Positions 28,833 to 38,171 of a stretch of 64,000 bases of DNA are shown piece after piece. Within the stretch, counting starts at the first letter, position 1; the number at the start of each line of letters is the position of its first letter. The stretch spans positions 372,001 through 436,000 of the forward strand of contig NZ_JAGPXB010000001.1 in NCBI RefSeq assembly GCF_018069925.1, given 5' to 3'. Source of the DNA: Flavobacterium erciyesense (GTDB lineage: Bacteria; Bacteroidota; Bacteroidia; Flavobacteriales; Flavobacteriaceae). The notes beneath the pieces were generated by a model. It saw nothing but the letters and a program-made list of their open reading frames with translations, did not search any database and was not told the origin of the DNA. Both the position numbers and the translations under genes were made by a program.

Positions 28833-31583
28833 ATGAAATTCAAGTTACTATTACTTACGTTATTAATTACTGCTTTTTCTTTCGCACAAAGCAAAGGAAC
28901 TATCACAGGAACGTTAACAGACAAAGATGCTAACAATCAATCATTGCCATTTGCTAACGCAATTATCAAAGGTACAACTATTGGTACCAATACCGATATT
29001 GATGGTAAATACACCTTAAAAGTAGCACCAGGAAAATACACATTGCAATTTAGCTTTGTAGGATACGAATCAGTTGAAGTATCCGTGACAGTAGTTGCCG
29101 ACCAAACCATAACTGTTGACCAAGCATTAGGCTCTGGAAGTTATAAACTTGAAGATGTCGTGGTAAGATCAACTGTTAGTAGACAAAAAGAAACGGCTTT
29201 GCTATTGGATCAAAAAAATGCAGTATCTATCAAACAAAGTATTGGTTCACAAGAATTAGCTCGTAAAGGAGTTAGCGATGTAGCAACAGCTGTGACCAAA
29301 ACGACGGGAATTACAAAACAAGAAGGCTCAGGAACTATTTTTGTTAGAGGTTTGGGTGACCGTTACAATTCTACGACGATGAATGGTTTACCAATTCCTT
29401 CAAACGACCCGGAAAAGAAAAACTTAAATCTTGATATTTTTTCAACTGACATTGTTGAGTACATTTCTATCGACAAAGTTTATAATGGAAGTATTTATGG
29501 GGACTTTGCAGGAGGAAACGTCGATATAATTTCTAAAGACTACAAAGGAAAAGGTTTTGTAAAAGTAGATATTGGTTCAAAAGTAAATACAAATGCGGTA
29601 AGCAATGACAACTTTTCATTACAAACTGGCATCAATGATTTTGGTTTAAAAGCAAGTAAAATTCCAAGCAGCCCTTTAACGGCATACAACTACAACTCTT
29701 TAAATTTAGAAACAAAAAATCCTATTGCTGGTTCATTTGGAATTTCAACAGGGAATTCATTTGATATTGGTAACCAAAGTAAATTGAATGTTTTTGCAAC
29801 AATCAACTACAGTACCAATTATTCTTCTCGAGCAGATGGAAGCGCAAAGGGGTCAATTAACGGGAACGGCGTTATCAATAAAAACTTCGAAGAATATACA
29901 TCAGACTCTTACAGCACAAACCTAACAGGAATGTTAAACCTTGGTTACAAAATAAACAAGGCCAACAAAATTAATTTCAACTCTGTATTCATCAATACTT
30001 CATCTTTAACCAAAGAGGAATTTTCAGGACTGATAGTTGATATTGCAAATGATGGTAACGGATTAATTCGTCGTAATGAATTCAAGAAAAACGCCTTATG
30101 GATCAACCAACTTTTAGGAGAACATACTTTAAGCGAGCGTACTGCCGTAAGATGGGGAACTTCATTAAACAGTATCGATGGACAGATGCCAGACCGTAAC
30201 CAAAATATTTTTAGAAAAGAAGCTGATGGTTTCAAATTATCGAATATTTCTGCACCAGACAACCACAGGTATTATCAAGAACTACAAGAAACTGAGGTAG
30301 CCGCTAACCTAGCTGTTGACTACAAATTCAACAAAGATTTTGAAGGAGAATATAAAGGTAAATTTACAGCAGGCTACAGCGGACGAGCTAAAAATAGAGA
30401 TTTTGAAGCTAGACAATTCAACTTCAAAACAACAGCCGCCAATTCAACAATTAGTGTAGACCCTAACAATCTAGATTTGTTTTACAACCAGCAAAATTTA
30501 GCAAACAACGTATTTGAGATTACTACTTTTAGAGGTAATAGCCAAGTTCCAAATGCCTTAGATCCACAAATTTATAATGGTGAACAATTTATTAACGGAG
30601 GTTTCTTGAACACTGAATATAATTTTGGTAAACTATCAGGAGTTTTAGGATTAAGAGGAGAGTATGTTTTTCAAAAAATTGCTTGGGAAACTCAATTAGA
30701 TCCTGCAGGAGATTTTGATGAACTAGAAAAAATAGCTTTTTTACCTAGCTTAACATTAAAATATACAGTAAACGAAAAACAAAATTTACGTTTTGGTTTC
30801 AGTAAAACTTACACTTTACCACAATTTAAAGAGAGAGCTTTATTTGTATACGAAGAAGTAAACGAAGTAAAAGTTGGTAACCCTGATTTGTATGCTTCTG
30901 ATGATTACAACTTTGACCTAAAATGGGAAGTTTTCCCTAGTGCTGACGAGTTAATCTCTGTAACTGGATTTGGTAAATACATTTTAAATCCAATGAACGA
31001 AGTAACAATCGCTTCTTCAACAAATGATATTTCTTTTATCAACACAGGTGATTTTGGATATGTAGCTGGAGCTGAATTAGAGTACAGAAAAACAATTTTT
31101 AACTTTGACGAGTCTAAATCAAAAAAATTAACAGGAGGTTTAAATGCATCTTATTTATACAGTAATCAAGAATTAGATAGCAATAAAGTTATCAGAGAAA
31201 CAGATTATAATGTTGTTTTCACTGATGCAGAAAGCAAATTTACAGGAGCATCAGATTTATTACTAAACGCTGATCTTTCATTCTATACTGATTGGAATAA
31301 TAAAGAAAGTAATTTAACAACAACCTTAGCTTACACTTACTTTTCGGATAGAGTATATGCATTAGGAACCAATGACAGAGGGAATTTAGTAGACAAAGCC
31401 TATGGATCTCTTGACTTAATAACAAAGTTGAAGTTAAACAAAAAAATGGGAATTGACTTTATAGCAAAAAACATTTTAGACGCTACACTTAATAGAACGC
31501 AAGAAAACAAGTCTGGAGACATCAATGTTCTTTCATACAAAAAAGGAATCAATTTAGGATTGAGTTTAAATTACCAATTCTAA
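28833..31583 (+). CDS. TonB-dependent outer-membrane receptor with carboxypeptidase-like N-domain
   Basis: A 916-residue outer-membrane receptor that imports a ligand using TonB energy. It has a signal peptide (KFKLLLLTLLITAFSFAQ), a CarboxypepD_reg-like beta-sandwich (about 20-105: TGTLTDKDANNQ, YTLQFSFVGYESVEV), then a plug domain with FVRGLGDRYNSTTMNGLPIP and GNVDIIS, and a long beta-barrel ending in a C-terminal aromatic residue (LSLNYQF). There is no SusD-like partner. It is divergent from phoB/phoR and followed by a beta-helix lipoprotein. Phosphorus-compound uptake is a context-based inference; siderophore or other uptake is not excluded. Confidence 0.9.
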   Translation: MKFKLLLLTLLITAFSFAQSKGTITGTLTDKDANNQSLPFANAIIKGTTIGTNTDIDGKYTLKVAPGKYTLQFSFVGYESVEVSVTVVADQTITVDQALGSGSYKLEDVVVRSTVSRQKETALLLDQKNAVSIKQSIGSQELARKGVSDVATAVTKTTGITKQEGSGTIFVRGLGDRYNSTTMNGLPIPSNDPEKKNLNLDIFSTDIVEYISIDKVYNGSIYGDFAGGNVDIISKDYKGKGFVKVDIGSKVNTNAVSNDNFSLQTGINDFGLKASKIPSSPLTAYNYNSLNLETKNPIAGSFGISTGNSFDIGNQSKLNVFATINYSTNYSSRADGSAKGSINGNGVINKNFEEYTSDSYSTNLTGMLNLGYKINKANKINFNSVFINTSSLTKEEFSGLIVDIANDGNGLIRRNEFKKNALWINQLLGEHTLSERTAVRWGTSLNSIDGQMPDRNQNIFRKEADGFKLSNISAPDNHRYYQELQETEVAANLAVDYKFNKDFEGEYKGKFTAGYSGRAKNRDFEARQFNFKTTAANSTISVDPNNLDLFYNQQNLANNVFEITTFRGNSQVPNALDPQIYNGEQFINGGFLNTEYNFGKLSGVLGLRGEYVFQKIAWETQLDPAGDFDELEKIAFLPSLTLKYTVNEKQNLRFGFSKTYTLPQFKERALFVYEEVNEVKVGNPDLYASDDYNFDLKWEVFPSADELISVTGFGKYILNPMNEVTIASSTNDISFINTGDFGYVAGAELEYRKTIFNFDESKSKKLTGGLNASYLYSNQELDSNKVIRETDYNVVFTDAESKFTGASDLLLNADLSFYTDWNNKESNLTTTLAYTYFSDRVYALGTNDRGNLVDKAYGSLDLITKLKLNKKMGIDFIAKNILDATLNRTQENKSGDINVLSYKKGINLGLSLNYQF

Positions 31584-31606
31584 TAGCCAACCAACATAAG
31601 TATTAC

Positions 31607-31632
31607 AAAAGCAGCCCAATGAGGCTGCTTTT
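31607..31632 (+). terminator. Intrinsic terminator after the TonB receptor
   Basis: Perfect arms AAAAGCAGCC / GGCTGCTTTT with a 6-base loop and a following T run, 23 bases after the stop. Confidence 0.85.
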
Positions 31633-31780
31633 TGTTTATAACACACCTTCCTTAACCTACATAACATTAAGTTAATACTATTGTAAGCATTTATTAAATT
31701 AACATTCACATTGACTTAACCTAGACTTGAGCAAATTGCTACACCTTTGTAACAGAAACAAAACAATTAACTATTACAAC

Positions 31781-32980
31781 ATGAAAACAAAATTTTTACA
31801 ACTAATTGGAATTTTAACAGTAAGTGCAGCCGTAGTGAGCAGTTGTTCAACAACGGAAGAAAACGAAAAGCCTTCATCTAATTTCGTAGTTGATGCCAAC
31901 AATTTTCAAGGAAATATCAATGAGGGTGAAGTAACTCTTGACGCATCTAAAACATACAAGCTTACTGGTAAACTGCAAGTAAATTCAGGAGCAACCTTAA
32001 ACATTCCTGCTGGAACGAAAATTGAAGGAACTGGTGGTACTGCATCATACATTGCGGTAGCACAAGGTGGAAAATTAAACGTAAACGGAACAGCAAGCAA
32101 CCCAGTGGTTATGACAAGTGGTTTGCCTACTAAAAAAGCGGGAGACTGGGGAGGATTAGTAATTTGTGGTAAAGCACCAATCAACCGTGTAACAGGTGGA
32201 GCAAGTACAGCACAATCAGAAGTTGCAGATTTAACTTATGGCGGAACTGCATCAAACGATAACTCAGGATCTATTCGTTATTTAAGAGTAGAGTATGCTG
32301 GAGCAGCATTTAACAGTGAAAAAGAATTTAATGGAGTTTCATTATTCGGAGTAGGTTCAGGAACTACTTTTGAATATGTAGAGGCTTACCAAGGTGCAGA
32401 TGATGGTTTCGAATTTTTTGGAGGATCTGTAAACACTTCAAACTTGATTTCATTTGGTAACGAAGACGATCAATACGATTGGACAGAAGGATGGAATGGA
32501 ACAAACACCAACTGGTACGGAAAATTATCATTTGGAAAAGGAAACAGAGGTATCGAAGCTGATAATTTTGAATTTGGTTTTGCTAATACACCAATTGCAA
32601 ACCCAACTATCACAAATATCACTTTAGTAGGTCCTGGTAGCGCTCCTACATCTGGAACTTGGCAAGAAAACCAAGCAATTAAATTAAGAAGAGGTACTAA
32701 AGCAATTTTTACAAACGTAGCTCTGAGTGTATGGGCAAGAGGTGTTGACATCGAGCATGACGAGACTTTAAGCTTTATTGGAACTGCTTTGAAACTTACA
32801 AGTGTTAACTTTGTTGATGTAACTACCAAAACTAGAGGAACAAAAACTGCAGTAGCTCCTGCCGCAGGAGTAACAGCTGATGCTTCACTAGCAATTGCAT
32901 CTGAATCTGCAACTGCAACAGGTGCTGGAAACGGTGCCGCAGCTCCTGGATGGGCAGCTGGATGGTCAGTAGGATTGTAA
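31781..32980 (+). CDS. Beta-helix-type surface lipoprotein
   Basis: About 399 residues starting at ATG 31781 (MKTKFLQLIGILTVSAAVVS); the upstream in-frame TTG at 31727 is rejected because it lies before the promoter-like CACCTTTG. Signal peptide II with lipobox VSSC, then an acidic linker, as in exported Bacteroidota lipoproteins. The body repeats short strands (GTASYIAVAQGGKLNVNGTA, GDWGGLVICGKAPIN, SIRYLRVEYAGAAF), a right-handed parallel beta-helix pattern. It lies between the TonB receptor and the small sorting-domain protein and is probably a partner in the same uptake system. No catalytic residues were recognised. Confidence 0.78.
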   Translation: MKTKFLQLIGILTVSAAVVSSCSTTEENEKPSSNFVVDANNFQGNINEGEVTLDASKTYKLTGKLQVNSGATLNIPAGTKIEGTGGTASYIAVAQGGKLNVNGTASNPVVMTSGLPTKKAGDWGGLVICGKAPINRVTGGASTAQSEVADLTYGGTASNDNSGSIRYLRVEYAGAAFNSEKEFNGVSLFGVGSGTTFEYVEAYQGADDGFEFFGGSVNTSNLISFGNEDDQYDWTEGWNGTNTNWYGKLSFGKGNRGIEADNFEFGFANTPIANPTITNITLVGPGSAPTSGTWQENQAIKLRRGTKAIFTNVALSVWARGVDIEHDETLSFIGTALKLTSVNFVDVTTKTRGTKTAVAPAAGVTADASLAIASESATATGAGNGAAAPGWAAGWSVGL

Positions 32981-33000
32981 TTCAAGTTCTAAAATAGATT

Positions 33001-33028
33001 AAATGCCTTTCAACTTTGAAAGGCATTT
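33001..33028 (+). terminator. Intrinsic terminator after the beta-helix lipoprotein
   Basis: Perfect 11-base arms AAATGCCTTTC / GAAAGGCATTT followed by a T run. Confidence 0.85.
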
Positions 33029-33081
33029 TTTTTGGTATGCTTTTTGAAATATTTTTTGTATCTTTACTAATCAAAATTGAA

Positions 33082-33420
33082 ATGATGGCAAAAAACTACT
33101 TTTATACACTTATTGCATTGGTTTTCTTTTGTTCTTTTAGTGCTGTTGCACAAGAAACAAAACAAGCACCAAGAGTACAAGAAACAAGCATCGAAGGCTT
33201 GAGTTTGTACCCAAATCCTGTGAGTAATGGTAAAGTTTTCATTACCACTAAAAATGATCTTGATAAAGAAATCATCATCTTTGATGTGCTTGGTAAAAAA
33301 GTACTGCATACTATGATGAATTCAAAAGAACTGAATGTTTCTGCACTGAGTTCTGGTGTATACATCATCAGGATTAACGAGAAAGAATCCTCAGCCACTC
33401 GAAAATTAATTATCAAATAA
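33082..33420 (+). CDS. Small secreted protein consisting mainly of a T9SS type A sorting domain
   Basis: 112 residues from ATG 33082 (or 33085). The longer open frame from 33016 is rejected since it runs through the preceding terminator and a promoter-like TATCTTTA. A signal peptide (YFYTLIALVFFCSFSAVAQ) is followed by about 15 linker residues and then a complete type A C-terminal sorting domain: LSLYPNPVSNGKVFI, IIIFDVLGKKV, LSSGVYIIRI, RKLIIK. There is no room for a cargo domain. It should be exported by Sec and then handled by the type IX system (PorU), leaving almost nothing after cleavage. Confidence 0.85.
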   Translation: MMAKNYFYTLIALVFFCSFSAVAQETKQAPRVQETSIEGLSLYPNPVSNGKVFITTKNDLDKEIIIFDVLGKKVLHTMMNSKELNVSALSSGVYIIRINEKESSATRKLIIK

Positions 33421-33431
33421 AAATCTATACC

Positions 33432-33459
33432 ACAAGCTCCAATACCAATTGGAGCTTGT
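33432..33459 (+). terminator. Intrinsic terminator after the sorting-domain gene
   Basis: Perfect 12-base arms ACAAGCTCCAAT / ATTGGAGCTTGT, loop of 4, then TTTTTT. Confidence 0.9.
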
Positions 33460-33524
33460 TTTTTATAAAAAAGTTTCCTTTCCTACTCCGCTCTAATTGC
33501 ATAGCTAGTCCTGACAATTTTTAT

Positions 33525-33532
33525 TACTTTTG
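33525..33532 (+). promoter_or_regulatory. -7 box (TACTTTTG) next to the acyltransferase start
   Basis: An exact TAnnTTTG match ending 10 bases before the TTG at 33542, which would leave a 5' leader of only a few bases. Confidence 0.5.
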
Positions 33533-33541
33533 TAAAAAAAA

Positions 33542-34525
33542 TTGGTGATCACAGCAACAGATATATTTACGATTTCAAGCCACAAACAATTTGAAAAAAT
33601 AGCTTTAAAAGTATTTCGTTTTCAATACGAAAACAATCTGGTGTATAATGAATTTTGCCAATTTCTAAAAACCGATCCACACAAGGTAAAGTCCATACAG
33701 CAAATTCCTTTTTTACCCATACAATTTTTTAAAAGTCATGCTGTAGTTTCCAATTCCAACCCAATTCAAGAAACGTTTACTAGTAGTGGCACGACAGGTA
33801 TGATTACTAGCAAACATTTGGTAACTGATGTCAGCCTTTATGAAGAAAGCTATCGCAGAGGTTTTGCTGAATTTTATGGCAATATCGAAGATTATGTAGT
33901 TTTGGCCTTGCTCCCATCCTATTTAGAACGCGAAGGCTCTTCATTAATTTATATGGTTAAAGATTTAATTGAACTTTCAAACCAAGCGGACAGCGGCTTT
34001 TATTTGAACGATCACGACGCCTTAATCTCTAAACTTGTAGAACTAGATAATCAAGGGCAAAATGTTATTTTGTTTGGTGTGACGTTTGCTTTATTAGACT
34101 TAATTGAAAAACTTCCGTTTCAATTACAACATACTATTATCATGGAAACTGGCGGCATGAAAGGGCGTCGCAAAGAAATGATTCGCGAGGAGCTACACGA
34201 GCAATTATGCCAAGGTTTTGGCGTATCAGCCATACACTCAGAATACGGAATGACAGAACTCCTTTCACAAGCTTATTCACTGGGAGATGGTGTTTTTGAA
34301 TGCCCTGCATGGATGCAAATTTTAATTCGTGACACAGAAGATGCCTTGACTTATATTGACAACGGAAAAACAGGCGGAATCAATGTGATCGATTTGGCCA
34401 ACATCAATTCGTGTTCCTTTATTGCTACTCAGGATTTGGGTAAAAAAAATCCAAACAACTCTTTCGAGGTTTTGGGGCGCTTTGACAATTCGGATATTCG
34501 TGGGTGCAATTTGATGGTGCTTTAA
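33542..34525 (+). CDS. LuxE/PaaK-like acyl-protein synthetase family enzyme
   Basis: A 327-residue adenylate-forming enzyme related to LuxE acyl-protein synthetase. The motif ETFTSSGTTGMITSKH is the phosphate-binding loop (STGTTG-type) of this superfamily; IHSEYGMTELLSQAYS is the A5-type YGMTE motif, and ATQDLGKK the A7 region. No ATG fits: the frame begins with TTG (33542) or GTG (33545), both only a few bases after a perfect -7 box, so the mRNA may be almost leaderless. It is followed 19 bases later by a secreted protein gene on the same strand. Its natural acyl substrate is unknown. Confidence 0.8.
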   Translation: MVITATDIFTISSHKQFEKIALKVFRFQYENNLVYNEFCQFLKTDPHKVKSIQQIPFLPIQFFKSHAVVSNSNPIQETFTSSGTTGMITSKHLVTDVSLYEESYRRGFAEFYGNIEDYVVLALLPSYLEREGSSLIYMVKDLIELSNQADSGFYLNDHDALISKLVELDNQGQNVILFGVTFALLDLIEKLPFQLQHTIIMETGGMKGRRKEMIREELHEQLCQGFGVSAIHSEYGMTELLSQAYSLGDGVFECPAWMQILIRDTEDALTYIDNGKTGGINVIDLANINSCSFIATQDLGKKNPNNSFEVLGRFDNSDIRGCNLMVL

Positions 34526-34544
34526 CCTTTTTTAAAAAGTACAA

Positions 34545-35222
34545 ATGCGAATTTTATCTCTTATTGTTTTATTGTTTTTTGGATGGAATAGCGGCGCGCA
34601 AACCACTGAGGTAGGAGTTCAAATAGACTCGATTACTCATATAGATCCTTCCCCAAACGAGCGACTATTTACCGTTCATTATAGTGTTACGAACAAAACA
34701 AAAGACGTTATTTCTTTGATTTTAAACACGCGTTCTATAAAACCGAATATGTACAACCACTCTTCTTGGGTTCCTTCGTACAGATTGTATCAAGAAGAAA
34801 ACGTAATAGAAACCAATAGTATTTTCAATTCTAAAAAAAACGATGCAGCACTGAAACAGTTAATGCAAGCTTTAGAGGAAAACCGTAAAGATTTAGCCGA
34901 TTTTTTAGCAAAACAGACAGAAGGAATTGAACAAAAAACTCGTAAGGAAATATTAGAAAGCGTTCTACAATTTCAAGGGAATGAAACTAAAAAATTTACA
35001 GCCAATTTGAGTTGGGACAAAAACCGTTACCATAAATTTGAAGACAACGAATATTATTTAAACACCAACGATACTCATTTTTTAGACTTGTTTTTGTATT
35101 TCAACAAACACGAATTAGCTAGCAACTTGCCCGCTCAAGATTTAAAAAACATACTTGAAACTCCCAACCTCGTTTCTGGCTGGATTAATTCTAATAAATT
35201 CCCAATCAATTTTAAGGATTGA
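34545..35222 (+). CDS. Hypothetical secreted protein
   Basis: 225 residues with a clear signal peptide (MRILSLIVLLFFGWNSGAQ) and no recognised domain. The N-terminal half (FTVHYSVTNKTKDVISLILN) reads like a beta-sandwich; the middle is a charged helix with Lys/Glu-rich heptads (QLMQALEENRKDLADFLAKQ), and the C-terminal part is mixed. It is probably periplasmic or exported. It follows the acyltransferase gene closely (19 bases) and ends at a strong shared terminator. Confidence 0.75.
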   Translation: MRILSLIVLLFFGWNSGAQTTEVGVQIDSITHIDPSPNERLFTVHYSVTNKTKDVISLILNTRSIKPNMYNHSSWVPSYRLYQEENVIETNSIFNSKKNDAALKQLMQALEENRKDLADFLAKQTEGIEQKTRKEILESVLQFQGNETKKFTANLSWDKNRYHKFEDNEYYLNTNDTHFLDLFLYFNKHELASNLPAQDLKNILETPNLVSGWINSNKFPINFKD

Positions 35223-35230
35223 CAAAAAAA

Positions 35231-35260
35231 ATCCCAATAACTCGTTTGAGTTATTGGGAT
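35231..35260. terminator. Bidirectional terminator between convergent genes
   Basis: Perfect 13-base arms ATCCCAATAACTC / GAGTTATTGGGAT with loop GTTT, preceded by a run of A's and followed by ATTT. It serves the secreted-protein gene and tyrS. Confidence 0.9.
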
Positions 35261-35300
35261 ATTTAAATTATTATGAAGCGTAGTTAAAACGCCATTTTAT

Positions 35301-36593
35301 TTATAACACTCTAACCACAAAATAATTCTTCTTTCCGCTTTGTAGCAAAACAAATTGATTGTTGATTAAATCTTTGGTTGAAACCATAAATTCTTCGGTA
35401 ACTTTTTCTTTGTTTACTGAAATAGAATTCGCTGTTAAAGCACGACGCGCTTCGCCATTAGATTTCATGAAACCTGTTTTTTCGTTTAAAACGTCAACAA
35501 TATTGATTCCAGCCTCTACTTCATTTCTAGCAATTTCTGCTTGCGGAACGCCATCAAAAACATCTAAAAAAGTTGCTACATCCAATTGCTTTAAATCATC
35601 AGCAGATGAATTTCCGAACAAGATAGACGATGCTTTTATCGCGTTTTCTAGGTCGGTTGCAGAATGAACAAGTATCGTAATTTCTTCGGCTAAGCGTTTT
35701 TGCAACAAGCGCAAATGCGGCGCCTCTCTGTGTTTTACGGTTAAATCTTCAATTTCTTCTTTCGATAAAAAAGTAAAAATTTTGATGTATTTCTCGGCAT
35801 CCACATCTGAGGTATTCAACCAATATTGGTAAAATTTATATGGAGACGTTCTAGCCGAATCCAACCAAATGTTACCTCCTTCAGATTTTCCAAACTTAGT
35901 TCCGTCTGCTTTAGTAATCAACGGACAAGTCAAAGCATACGCTTTACCGCTGGCAATTCTGCGTACTAATTCGGTTCCGGTAGTAATATTTCCCCATTGG
36001 TCACTTCCGCCCATTTGTAACGTACAGCTCTTTTCTCTGTACAAATGCAAAAAGTCATACCCTTGAACCAATTGGTAGGTAAACTCCGTGAACGACATTC
36101 CTTCGGCTGCTTCAGATGACAAACGTTTCTTCACAGAATCTTTTGCCATCATATAATTTACGGTAATATGTTTACCCACATCACGAATGAAATCTAGAAA
36201 TGAAAAATTCTTCATCCAATCGTAATTATTCACTAATTCAGCTGCATTATCTGCCTCTGAAGTAAAGTCTAAAAAACGAGCCAATTGCCCTTTTATCGCT
36301 TCTTGATTGTGGCGCAAGGTAGCCTCATCTAACAAATTACGTTCATTAGATTTACCCGATGGATCACCAATCATACCCGTTGCTCCACCCACAAGCGCTA
36401 AAGGTTTATGTCCTGCAAGTTGAAAATGTTTCAACAACATTACGCCCACTAAATGTCCTATATGCAATGAATCGGCAGTTGGGTCAATTCCCACATATGC
36501 CACACGCATTTGTTCCATCAAATGTTCTTCTGTGCCGGGCATAACATCGTGGAGCATTCCTCTCCAAGTTACTTCTTCAATAAAATTCTTCAT
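35301..36593 (-). CDS. tyrS: Tyrosyl-tRNA synthetase
   Basis: Charges tRNA-Tyr. 430 residues, the usual bacterial length. The class I HIGH motif is HIGHLVG (44-50); the KMSKS loop is KFGKSEGG (about 232-239). Tyr-binding segments [10 protein letters not shown] and [10 protein letters not shown] are present, and an S4 RNA-binding domain closes the protein ([19 protein letters not shown]). It is transcribed alone, convergent with the secreted-protein gene and divergent from the epimerase gene. Confidence 0.97.
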   Translation of the reverse strand: MKNFIEEVTWRGMLHDVMPGTEEHLMEQMRVAYVGIDPTADSLHIGHLVGVMLLKHFQLAGHKPLALVGGATGMIGDPSGKSNERNLLDEATLRHNQEAIKGQLARFLDFTSEADNAAELVNNYDWMKNFSFLDFIRDVGKHITVNYMMAKDSVKKRLSSEAAEGMSFTEFTYQLVQGYDFLHLYREKSCTLQMGGSDQWGNITTGTELVRRIASGKAYALTCPLITKADGTKFGKSEGGNIWLDSARTSPYKFYQYWLNTSDVDAEKYIKIFTFLSKEEIEDLTVKHREAPHLRLLQKRLAEEITILVHSATDLENAIKASSILFGNSSADDLKQLDVATFLDVFDGVPQAEIARNEVEAGINIVDVLNEKTGFMKSNGEARRALTANSISVNKEKVTEEFMVSTKDLINNQFVLLQSGKKNYFVVRVL

Positions 36594-36720
36594 CTTTTTA
36601 TGCTATTTACTTTGGTCTCTTTCGCCCTAAAGGCGCTATGTGCACAAAGATAAAATTTATTGCGGATTCCGTTATTTGTTTAATAGGTTATTCGAGAAAA
36701 ATTATTTGTATTTTCGTAAC

Positions 36721-37734
36721 ATGATATTAGTAACAGGAGGAACCGGTTTAGTAGGCGCGCATTTATTGCTTCAATTAATTGAATCCAAAAGTATTGGCAG
36801 TGAAAAAGTACGAGCTATTTACCGAAAAGAAGATGCAATACAAAAAACCAAAGCACTTTTCGAGCTTTACAATAAGGCGACTTTCTTTACACAAATTGAA
36901 TGGGTTCAAGCTGACATTACTGATATCCCTTCGCTAGAGCTTGCTTTTCCAGGTGTTACAACCGTTTACCATTGTGCTGCGTTAATATCATTTGATCCAA
37001 AAGAAGAAGCGCAACTACGCAAAATTAATATTGAGGGCACGGCAAATATTGTCAATTTCAGTATTGACTATGGCGTACAAAAATTATGCTATGTAAGCTC
37101 GATTGCTACACTTGGAGACCCGCTTCCGCACGAAACTTTTATAACTGAAACTACCGAATGGAATCCAGAAAACTACCACAGCGACTACGCCATATCTAAA
37201 TACGGTGCCGAAATGGAAGTTTGGAGAGGACAACAAGAAGGCTTGTCCGTTATCATTATAAACCCTGGAGTTATTCTTGGTCCGGTACTTCCTTTTAAAG
37301 ATTGGGAAAATGGTAGTGGTCAATTGCTTACCAAAGTAAAAAGAGGACTGCCTTTTTATACCCTTGGCAGCAGTGGTTTTATTGCTGTGACAGATGTGGT
37401 ACAGATTGCACAAAAACTTACGGAAAGCGATATTACAAACGAACGTTTTACATTGATAGCGAGCAACATCACTTTTAAAGAAGTACTTGACACCATGGCC
37501 GAAAGTCTAAATGCAAGCAAACCACGCTGGCATGCTACACCTTTTATCATGAAAATTATTTGGAGGCTAGATTGGGTTTTGGCAACTATTTTTGGGCAAA
37601 AAAGACGCATTTCTCGAGCATCAGCAATGGCATCCTACAACAGTAATTTGTATTCTAATCAAAAAATAAAAAACGCCTTAACTATCGATTTTACTGATGT
37701 CAAGGCGTATATAAAACAAATTAGCCAACTGTAA
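36721..37734 (+). CDS. NAD-dependent epimerase/dehydratase family protein
   Basis: About 337 residues from ATG 36721; the longer frame from 36640 is rejected because MILVTGGTGLVGAHLLLQL is the standard start of the Rossmann fold, and a -7-like TATTTTCG sits at 36709-36716. It belongs to the extended short-chain dehydrogenase type: GGTGLVG nucleotide loop, VYHCAALISFD, SSIATLG, and the catalytic YAISKYGAE (YxxxK) with NPGVILGP. The substrate (a sugar nucleotide or a hydroxysteroid-like compound) cannot be told. The start codon falls where transcription should begin, so the message may be leaderless. Confidence 0.87.
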   Translation: MILVTGGTGLVGAHLLLQLIESKSIGSEKVRAIYRKEDAIQKTKALFELYNKATFFTQIEWVQADITDIPSLELAFPGVTTVYHCAALISFDPKEEAQLRKINIEGTANIVNFSIDYGVQKLCYVSSIATLGDPLPHETFITETTEWNPENYHSDYAISKYGAEMEVWRGQQEGLSVIIINPGVILGPVLPFKDWENGSGQLLTKVKRGLPFYTLGSSGFIAVTDVVQIAQKLTESDITNERFTLIASNITFKEVLDTMAESLNASKPRWHATPFIMKIIWRLDWVLATIFGQKRRISRASAMASYNSNLYSNQKIKNALTIDFTDVKAYIKQISQL

Positions 37735-37735
37735 T

Positions 37736-38161
37736 TTATGGTTTTGCAGCAGTGCTATCTACTTTTTTCTTAGCTCGCAGTTTTTTTAGTTTTTCTGCTC
37801 TAATTTTTTTCTGTTTGTTAGCAATAAGCACATCAGTCGCTTTTAATTTTTGTTCTAAGCGAGTTGTAACTTGATCAAACATTTGTTTATACTCTTCATA
37901 ATTGGCAGCATAATAAGCATTGTTTTCAACGAATTGCAAACTATCTACCTTGTATTTTTTGAAAATAAAATCTCTTGAATTTATTTTTAAGGTATCCAAT
38001 GAGACCGGATTTTGGAACTTTATAGCCTCAAGAATGGCCAAATCATACATAATATCTGCCATAACCACTTTGCTAATCGGCTTTTTTGGTTCTTGCAGCA
38101 CTTCGTTTTTACAACTTGTAAAAAGAAAACAAAGTACTACTATGGTGATGATTTGCTTCAT
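37736..38161 (-). CDS. DUF4296 lipoprotein
   Basis: A 141-residue small lipoprotein of a Bacteroidota family. Signal peptide ITIVVLCFLF with lipobox FTSC; then KPISKVVMADIMYDLAILEA, the DUF4296 core, and a long Lys-rich helical tail (QKKIRAEKLKKLRAKKK). It is 10 bases downstream of the dihydroorotase gene on the same strand, so it is part of that operon. The function of the family is unknown. Confidence 0.85.
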   Translation of the reverse strand: MKQIITIVVLCFLFTSCKNEVLQEPKKPISKVVMADIMYDLAILEAIKFQNPVSLDTLKINSRDFIFKKYKVDSLQFVENNAYYAANYEEYKQMFDQVTTRLEQKLKATDVLIANKQKKIRAEKLKKLRAKKKVDSTAAKP

Positions 38162-38171
38162 ATTCTAAATT

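Noticed and set aside
32470..32985. 171-residue minus-strand ORF opposite the beta-helix lipoprotein
   Set aside because: Ala/Pro/Val-rich shadow of a well-supported coding region.
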